Source: Parietaria judaica (taxonomy: Eukaryota > Streptophyta > Magnoliopsida > Rosales > Urticaceae). Taken from it: DNA of 64,000 nt. The notes under the pieces were generated by a model, which saw only the letters and a list, made by a program, of their open reading frames with translations, did not search any database and was not told where the DNA came from. Made by a program: the position numbers and the translations under genes. Numbering within the stretch: position 1 is the stretch's first letter; each line of letters begins with the position of its first letter. Below are positions 58,178 to 64,000 of this stretch, piece after piece. The stretch is from positions 8,240,001 to 8,304,000 of the forward strand of contig OX940864.1 of assembly GCA_954871525.1 (NCBI GenBank), read 5' to 3'.

Positions 58178-58634
58178 CGATGAGCTTGTCGGTGTGTACC
58201 GGGCTCTGTCGCGACGAAGTGCTTGGCACTGATTTGTCGGCGATGAGCTTGTCGGTATACACCGGGCTCTGTCGCGATGAAGTGCTTGGCACTGATTGAG
58301 CTTGTCGGTATGCACCGGGCTCTGTCGCGATGTATCGATCGGAATTTGCGCCGGAGCGGCTTTGTATTTTCTTTGATTTGTCGGCGATGAGCTTGTCGGT
58401 ATGCACCGGGCTCTGTCGCGATGAAGTGCTTGGCACTGATTTGTTTTCGTTGGCCCATATGCCGTAGTAGTCTCTATGTTGGCCCATTTGCCATAGTAGT
58501 TTGTGATATTCGGCGATGAGCTTGTCGGTATGCACCGGGCTCTGTCGCGACGAAGTGCTTGGCACTGATTTTGCTGGCGATGAGCTTATCGGTATGCACC
58601 GGGCTCTGTCGCGATGAAGTGCTTGGCACTGATT
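58178..58634. repeat. Tandem-repeat array between the accessory gene and pol
   Basis: Six copies of a roughly 55-60 bp unit (GGCGATGAGCTTGTCGGTAT, then GCACCGGGCTCTGTCGCGA, then AAGTGCTTGGCACTGAT) start near 58178, 58240, 58297, 58384, 58513 and 58577. Some are truncated or separated by unique spacers. The region between pol and the 3' LTR of Tat elements is known to breed such arrays. Confidence 0.9.
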
Positions 58635-58909
58635 TCTTTTGTGATACGTGTTTATTTGAATCAGCGATAGAATATTGTCTTAAGAGACGAGCCTCGTTAA
58701 ACCCTTCGAGTCCCCCAATGGGTGCGGCTCGCGAGGGAAGAATACTCCATGTTGTATTGAATAAAGCCGGAGCCAATCGTGCGGATCCCGAACAAGTAGG
58801 GTCGGGAGTCCCCTGTTAAATAAACTTAAAATAAAATAGAAAGACTTAAGAAAAATAGGAAAGAAATTTTAACTAAAAAAACCAAATCGTAAGGCGCCGA
58901 TGACGTTCT

Positions 58910-61900
58910 TTATTGGTAGAATTTCTTCAAGTGCTTGACATTCCACCTTCTTATGACCTTGACTCCATCGGTGTTCTTGAGTTCGTATACCCCTGGCTTG
59001 ACGATGTGGGTCACTGTATAAGGGCCTTCCCAGCTTTCACCTAGCTTTCCCGCGTTAAGCTCGGCTGTGTTCTGGAACACCCTTCTGAGGACCAGCTCTC
59101 CGACTCGGAACCTTCTCGGTCGCACCTTTTTATTGTAGAAGCGTGCGATGGTGTTCTGGTAGTTTGCTATATGAACTCTGGCTCGCTCCCGTCTTTCGTC
59201 TATATGGTCGAGCTGGTGAAGCAGGTCCTGGTTATTGTCTTCTTCGTGGTTTGGTGCCCAGGATCGCCGGAAACTGGGGACTCCTACTTCCGCCGGGATC
59301 ACCGCTTCCACCCCAAATGCTAGAGCAAAAGGAGTTTCTCCGGTGGCTGAGTGTGGCGTTGTCCGATAAGCCCAAAGTACTCCAGGGAGTTCATCTGCCC
59401 ATAGCCCTTTCTTCTTGTCGAGCCGCTTCTTGAGGTTGTCGGTGATCGTTCGATTGATTCCTTCGGCGTTTCCGTTCCCCTGAGGATATCTTGGCGTCGA
59501 AGTGTTTAGCTTTATCTTCCATCGTGCGCAGAAATCTCTGAACTTCTTCGAGATGAATTGTGACCCGTTGTCTGCGATTATCTCCCTGGGGAGTCCGAAG
59601 CGAGTGATTACGTTCTTCCAAACGTAACTCTCGACATCGGAATCCTTGATATTGGCGTAGGCTTCGGCTTCGGTCCATTTGGTGAAGAAGTCCGTGACCA
59701 CCAGCATGAACCTCTTCTGTCTTGCTCCGATTGGCATAGGACCGACGATGTCCATGGACCACTTCATGAAGGGGTAGGGCACCGATACTACCGATAGTTC
59801 TTCGGCCGGGCAGTTGATTGCTGGGGCGTGTCGCTGGCATTTCTCGCACTTCCTGGCGTGGTTGGTGCAATCCGCTCGCATTGTTTCCCAGAAGAAACCT
59901 TGTAGCTTGGCTTTCCTCAATAGGTTGCGTCCGCCTGAGTGGTTACCGCATTCTCCGCTGTGGATTTCTTCCATGACGTAGTTCGCCTCTTCTTTGCCTA
60001 GACAGCGTAGGTAGGGGCCTACGAGGCTTCTGAAGTAAAGCCTTCGGTCTATGATCGTGTATCGAGAGCTCTTAGTCTTTATTTTCCGCGCCTCTTGTCG
60101 ATCTTCGGGCAGCTTTCCTTCGACCAAATATGCTCGGATGGGGGTCCGCCAATCTTCGTCTTCGGTCTCTTCTACTATTCCTGGTTCTTCGTCCTCGCTC
60201 TCTTCTTCTGCTATAAGCTGAGTTTCTTCGTTGTTTTCCTTCTGGACGTCGTCGCTGTCACGAGTGCTGTCCTCCTCGTTGGTTTGTCCTTCTTCGCTTA
60301 CTTTTAGCTTCTTCTTATCGGGCCCTTCGCTTCTCTTGATGCTAGGCGTCTGAAGCGTTTCTACCGTAATCGATCGGAGCTCTCCTACCTGGGTGGTCGA
60401 CCCCAGGCTCGCCAAGGCGTCCGCGTGGTTGTTGTCTCCTCTGGACACTTGTGTTAAAGTGAAGAAATCGAACTTCTTCTCGAGAGACCTGACAATCCCA
60501 GCGTAGGCCTCCATTCTTTCGTCGTTCGTTTCGTACTCTCCGTTGACTTGCTTTACGACTAGCTGAGAATCCGAAAAGGCGTTCAAACTCTTTACTCCGA
60601 TGGCCGTGGCTGATTGCATCCCGACGATGAGCGCCTCATATTCCGCTTCGTTGTTGGTGGAGCGATAGGTGAGGCGGCAGGCCTTCTCGATCACTTCTCC
60701 CATCGGGGAGATGAGCCGGACCCCGATTCCTGATCCCATCGAAGTCGCCGATCCGTCGACGCAGAGTTTCCAAGTGCCGGCCTCATCGCTCAGCTCCACG
60801 GGCTCCCTAGGTAGCTCGATGAGGAAATCGGCTAATACTTGCGACTTCAGACTCGTCCGCAACTGGTATTCGATATCGTACGCTCCTAGCTTTATGTTCC
60901 ACTTCGTGATTCTGCCGGATTGGTTCGGGCTTTGAATGATGGAGCGAATCGGCCTGTCCGTCATAACGATGATCGTGTGGGCTTGGAAGTGGAAACGTAG
61001 TCTCTCCGATGCGTCGTATACGGCTAATGCTAGCTTCTCGATGGTGGGATACCTCGTTTCGGCGTCGAGGAGCTTTCTGCTGATATACGAGACTGGCTTT
61101 TGCTCCCCTTTCTCCTCTCGAACTAGCACCTGGCTTATTGCTTGATCGGACACGGCGATGTACAGGTAGAGCGGCTCTTCGGGTTCTGGCTTCGTCATAA
61201 CGGGCGGCGACGATAGATAGGTCTTTAGTGCTTGGAAAGCTTCTTCGCACTTGTCGGTCCATTCGAACTTCTTGTTTTTCCTCAACAGCTCGTAGAATAG
61301 AAGAGTTCGGTCCGCTTGTCGTGAAATGAACCGCCTTAGCGCGTTGATCCTTCCTGTCAGCTTCTGAACCTCTCGCCGGTTTCTTGGCGATGGCATGCTC
61401 TGAATGGCTTCGACCTGTTCGGGGTTTGCTTCGATTCCTCGTCGGGTGACCATCTGACCTAAGAATTTCCCGGATGAGACGCCGAAGGTGCACTTAGTGG
61501 GGTTCAGCTTCATCTGGTGTTTGTTGAGGACGCCGAAGCATTCCTCCAAGTGCTCCACGTGCATTGCCGCTTTTAGAGATTTGACGACCATGTCGTCGAT
61601 GTATACCTCCATGCTCTTCCCGATCTGTTCGTGGAACATCTTCGTCATTAGCCTCTGGTAGGTCGCCCCGGCATTTTTCAGACCGAAGGGCATAACCTTA
61701 TAGCAGTAGATTCCTCTTTCGCTGACGAAGGCTGTCTTCTCTTCGTCGTCTGGATGCATTCGGATCTGGTGGTAGCCTGAATAGGCATCCATGAAGCTTA
61801 AGAGCTCGTACCCGTAAGTGGCTTCGACAAGGCGATCGATGTTCGGCATCGGGAAGCTGTCCTTCGGGCATGCTTTGTTGAGATCCGTGAAGTCGACGCA

Positions 61901-62422
61901 CACTCTCCACTTGCCATTCTTCTTTTTAACCACAACGGTGTTGGCTAACCACTGGGGATATTTTACCTCCCTGATGGTCCCCATAGCGAGCAGCTTGTCT
62001 ACTTCGTCGTTGATGATCTTGTTCCGGTCGGAGGCCATCTTTCTTCGCTTCTGTATGACGGGCTTGTGCCCGGGGTCCGTGTTGAGCCGGTGGGTGACCA
62101 TCATCGGATCGATCCCGGGCATGTCTTCGTGAGACCATGCGAAGCTTCTTTGGTTCTTCTTCAGGAATTCGACCAGCTGAGCTTTGATATCTGGCTCGAG
62201 TCCTGCGCCTATACCGACGGTTCGGGTTGGATCGGAGTCATCGATGCAAACCTGTTCTACCTCTTCGAGCTGCGGGCCTCCTAGTCTTTCTTCGGCTGTT
62301 TGGTCGTCCACGTCTTCCGCGTTGAGGATCTTGGGGGTGCCCGGGGGTCCTCCTTTTCCCTTTTTCCTGCGTCGCTTCCTCCTGATCGTCGATGGTGGAG
62401 GCGGAGCAGACGCGGCTAGCTG
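58910..62422 (-). CDS. pol: pol: reverse transcriptase, RNase H, second RNase H, integrase
   Basis: The frame is open from just after the gag-protease UAG to the stop at 58910. Counting residues from position 62311 (1133 to the end): reverse transcriptase about 95-275 with FMDAYSGY (D175) and YIDD (237-240); RT-associated RNase H about 345-465; a second, archaeal-type RNase H about 514-640 (D519, E557, D581, D631); a very acidic linker about 660-720; integrase with zinc-binding H784, H791, C822, C825 and catalytic D854, D914, E950; and a C-terminal part with the GPY-like WEGPYTV. All catalytic residues are present and there is no frameshift. There is no ATG near the start, so pol must be made by fusion to gag-protease, probably by readthrough of the UAG at 62425-62423. 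Confidence 0.95.
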   Translation of the reverse strand, partial: QLAASAPPPPSTIRRKRRRKKGKGGPPGTPKILNAEDVDDQTAEERLGGPQLEEVEQVCIDDSDPTRTVGIGAGLEPDIKAQLVEFLKKNQRSFAWSHEDMPGIDPMMVTHRLNTDPGHKPVIQKRRKMASDRNKIINDEVDKLLAMGTIREVKYPQWLANTVVVKKKNGKWRVCVDFTDLNKACPKDSFPMPNIDRLVEATYGYELLSFMDAYSGYHQIRMHPDDEEKTAFVSERGIYCYKVMPFGLKNAGATYQRLMTKMFHEQIGKSMEVYIDDMVVKSLKAAMHVEHLEECFGVLNKHQMKLNPTKCTFGVSSGKFLGQMVTRRGIEANPEQVEAIQSMPSPRNRREVQKLTGRINALRRFISRQADRTLLFYELLRKNKKFEWTDKCEEAFQALKTYLSSPPVMTKPEPEEPLYLYIAVSDQAISQVLVREEKGEQKPVSYISRKLLDAETRYPTIEKLALAVYDASERLRFHFQAHTIIVMTDRPIRSIIQSPNQSGRITKWNIKLGAYDIEYQLRTSLKSQVLADFLIELPREPVELSDEAGTWKLCVDGSATSMGSGIGVRLISPMGEVIEKACRLTYRSTNNEAEYEALIVGMQSATAIGVKSLNAFSDSQLVVKQVNGEYETNDERMEAYAGIVRSLEKKFDFFTLTQVSRGDNNHADALASLGSTTQVGELRSITVETLQTPSIKRSEGPDKKKLKVSEEGQTNEEDSTRDSDDVQKENNEETQLIAEEESEDEEPGIVEETEDEDWRTPIRAYLVEGKLPEDRQEARKIKTKSSRYTIIDRRLYFRSLVGPYLRCLGKEEANYVMEEIHSGECGNHSGGRNLLRKAKLQGFFWETMRADCTNHARKCEKCQRHAPAINCPAEELSVVSVPYPFMKWSMDIVGPMPIGARQKRFMLVVTDFFTKWTEAEAYANIKDSDVESYVWKNVITRFGLPREIIADNGSQFISKKFRDFCARWKIKLNTSTPRYPQGNGNAEGINRTITDNLKKRLDKKKGLWADELPGVLWAYRTTPHSATGETPFALAFGVEAVIPAEVGVPSFRRSWAPNHEEDNNQDLLHQLDHIDERRERARVHIANYQNTIARFYNKKVRPRRFRVGELVLRRVFQNTAELNAGKLGESWEGPYTVTHIVKPGVYELKNTDGVKVIRRWNVKHLKKFYQ

Positions 62423-62428
62423 CTATTG
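62417..62428 (-). promoter_or_regulatory. Leaky stop-codon (readthrough) context between gag-protease and pol
   Basis: Minus-strand CAA-UAG-CAG-CUA separates two frames that are otherwise one continuous frame. The 38 sense codons from the stop to 62312 contain no other stop. UAG followed by CAR-YYA is the well-established tobamovirus-type readthrough signal, with CAA before it as in the classic case. That readthrough happens here is inferred. Confidence 0.7.
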
Positions 62429-64000
62429 AGCGGCTGGCTTGCTGCCGCTGCACTCAGCCTTCTCGACGTCCTTGGGCGCGCTCATTGCTCGGAAGTGCAT
62501 CATGTAACAGATGCGATAGGCTTCGCTGCTTCCTCGGACTTCATCGATGGTTCCTTCTACCCATCCGGGGAATTTTATGCATCGGTGATATGTGGACGGG
62601 ACGGCCTTCATCGAATGAATCCATGGTCTCCCGAGGATTACGTTGAAGTGCGATCGCACGTCCAATACCATGAACTCGGTCATCCGATGGACGGTTCCGG
62701 CGTAGACGGGGAGATTCACCGTTCCCAGCGAGATAGCTACGTCTCCGTTGAAGCCAGACACCTTGCGCGGACGGCCTCCGATGGCCAAATCTTCGATCTC
62801 CATTCGTGTCAGACAGTCGTAAGTGATGACGTCGACCGAGCTTCCATTGTCGACGAGGACGCGAGCAACGTCGCATCCTCCTATGTTGAGCTCTAAAACT
62901 AGGGTGTCGTCGTGCTTGTCTGCGCATACTTCTTCGTCGACGAACTCTATCGTCGTCTTCTGACCGGTCATCCGCGCATCTTCCTGAGCGGACTCCTTCC
63001 CTCTGCGTTGGTAGGCCTTGATGCTGTTGATGGAATCTTCGCAGAGGCGGGATCCTCCCATGATCAGGTCGATCCTTGGTCTTGCGGCTGGTCTCCCGTC
63101 GTTCGGGCGTTCCCCCGATGCTTCCTCGATCGTGAGGCTTCTTTTTGGGGCCTCCTGGTTTCCTCCCGCGCGCTGTGCTGGCGCCTCCCGCTTGTTCGGC
63201 CACGATCGGTTGTCGTTGTTCCATGGCTGAGTGGGCTTTTGGGAGACGTCTTGGAATTCCCCCTGCTCGATCCTCCTTTGGATCATCTTCTTCAGAGTGG
63301 CGCACTCGTCGGTCGCATGACCGTGGTATTCGTGGAAAGAGCAGTACTTGCTCATGTCTCTCGGCCAAGGCTTTCTCTCGTAGCTGCCTCGGCCGCCAGA
63401 ATGACCTCCTCGGCCACCCGAAAATCCTCCTCGGCCTCCAGAATAGCCTCCTCGGTTGCCAGAGTAACCTCCTCGATTCTCCGGAAAGCTTCCCTGGTTG
63501 CTCGGGAAGTATCCTGGTTGTGAGTTTCCTTGTAGGAGTTCCTCCTGCCGATTGCCTTCGCGGTTGCCGAGCGCCTCTTTCTTTCCGTCCATCTGGTAGA
63601 CTCCGTGTCCAGGGTTTTCCCTGATCCTTCGCTCGTCGGCCCCGTCTCTGCTTCTCCGATCTCGTCGTTCCCCTTCTCTCCTTGTTCTGGACGACGATCC
63701 CTCTCGTCCGTCTCTAGTTTCCTTCCTTTCTGGCCTGGTTCGGCCTTCAGCTTCCTCTTCTAACCCTTTCTTGATCGCCTTATTTTCCTCCATGTCCATG
63801 TAGATTGTCGCTTTGTGGAGCGCGTCTTCTATCGAGTTTGGCAGCGAGACGCACAGTTCGTCGTTGAACGGAGATTGGTAGTACAAGCCATGCTTCAGAG
63901 CTTGGACCGAGACGACGTCCTCGATCTTCGGGATTCGGAACATGACGTTCTTGAATTTCTCTATGTATTGCCGAAGAGGTTCGTTCTTCCCTTGCTTGAC
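62423..64000 (-). CDS. gag: gag-protease polyprotein (5' part off window)
   Basis: The frame is open from the right edge to a UAG at 62425-62423. The start lies outside: the ATG at 63943 is internal, and the frame upstream of it (EPLRQYIEKFKNV) is typical gag. Order: end of the capsid-like gag domain; an Arg/Glu-rich stretch; an RGG/GGY-rich segment (GGRGGHSGGRGS) likely to bind RNA; a zinc-knuckle-like C-x3-H...H-x4-C (CSFHEYHGHATDEC); and a retropepsin-like aspartic protease with LVDNGSSVDV, followed by the ILGRPWIHSM motif. Protease would cut the polyprotein. It is fused in frame to pol across the stop. Confidence 0.92.
   Translation of the reverse strand, partial: VKQGKNEPLRQYIEKFKNVMFRIPKIEDVVSVQALKHGLYYQSPFNDELCVSLPNSIEDALHKATIYMDMEENKAIKKGLEEEAEGRTRPERKETRDGREGSSSRTRREGERRDRRSRDGADERRIRENPGHGVYQMDGKKEALGNREGNRQEELLQGNSQPGYFPSNQGSFPENRGGYSGNRGGYSGGRGGFSGGRGGHSGGRGSYERKPWPRDMSKYCSFHEYHGHATDECATLKKMIQRRIEQGEFQDVSQKPTQPWNNDNRSWPNKREAPAQRAGGNQEAPKRSLTIEEASGERPNDGRPAARPRIDLIMGGSRLCEDSINSIKAYQRRGKESAQEDARMTGQKTTIEFVDEEVCADKHDDTLVLELNIGGCDVARVLVDNGSSVDVITYDCLTRMEIEDLAIGGRPRKVSGFNGDVAISLGTVNLPVYAGTVHRMTEFMVLDVRSHFNVILGRPWIHSMKAVPSTYHRCIKFPGWVEGTIDEVRGSSEAYRICYMMHFRAMSAPKDVEKAECSGSKPAAQ

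Larger units (their letters stand above)
53130..64000 (-). mobile_element. Ty3/gypsy Tat-lineage LTR retrotransposon (5' end off window)
   Basis: In element order (minus strand) it has gag-protease, reverse transcriptase, RNase H, a second RNase H, integrase, a tandem-repeat region, an antisense accessory gene, a polypurine-like tract and the 3' LTR. A second RNase H and an antisense frame with a Transposase_28-type domain between pol and the 3' LTR are known marks of the Tat lineage (Retand/Grande-like). Long open frames suggest a young, possibly autonomous copy. The 5' LTR and the first part of gag lie beyond 64000. Confidence 0.93.

Noticed and set aside
58105..58776. Repeated-peptide frames on the minus strand
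   Set aside because: They are translations of the 55-60 bp tandem array between pol and the accessory gene; no start context and no domain.

Overview
The window is nuclear DNA from a flowering plant, most likely a eudicot. Evidence for this: AT-rich intergenic DNA with GC-rich intronless genes; two plant-type U2 snRNA genes with USE/TATA promoters; YAE1-like and plant calmodulin-binding-domain genes; and dense layers of plant transposons (Ty3/gypsy Tat, Ty1/copia, hAT, MULE, Helitron, SINE). The species cannot be named from sequence alone.

Region 1 (about 1-28 kb) is a tandem duplication cluster. A module of U2 snRNA (minus strand) followed by a small DEDDy 3'-5' exonuclease gene (plus strand) occurs twice: U2 at 1535-1740 with exonuclease at 2937-3572, and U2 at 6207-6412 with exonuclease at 13749-14372. 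A third, more diverged exonuclease lies at 26171-26800 with no U2 seen beside it. Unit 2 has been inflated by insertions with recognisable ends and target duplications: hAT elements, a solo LTR (8361-9532), a probable Helitron (9762-13610) and a complete gag-only LTR retrotransposon (15343-21692). The first exonuclease has lost an Exo I catalytic aspartate. The promoters of the second and third are abutted by a Helitron end and a Pack-MULE-like element respectively. A truncated copia gag follows at 27.6-28.3 kb.

Region 2 (about 29-35.4 kb) holds two ordinary host genes: a four-exon YAE1-domain gene (30843-32376, plus) and an intronless calmodulin-binding-domain protein gene (33523-35352, minus).

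Region 3 (about 35.4-53.1 kb) has no convincing host gene. It holds MULE-type foldback elements with 9-bp target duplications, a 2.8-kb interleaved inverted-repeat structure (41382-44194), a hAT element with a solo LTR nested in it (44538-45553), and Helitron ends (48156, 52587).

Region 4 (53130 to the right edge) is a minus-strand Ty3/gypsy element of the Tat lineage: 3' LTR, polypurine tract, an antisense accessory gene with its own TATA box and apparent introns, a tandem-repeat array, pol with two RNase H domains and integrase, and gag-protease running off the window. Gag-protease and pol are in one frame, separated by a single UAG in a perfect CAA-UAG-CAG-CUA (UAG-CAR-YYA) context. This strongly suggests programmed stop-codon readthrough. 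An LTR end of a related element in the same orientation occupies positions 1-228.
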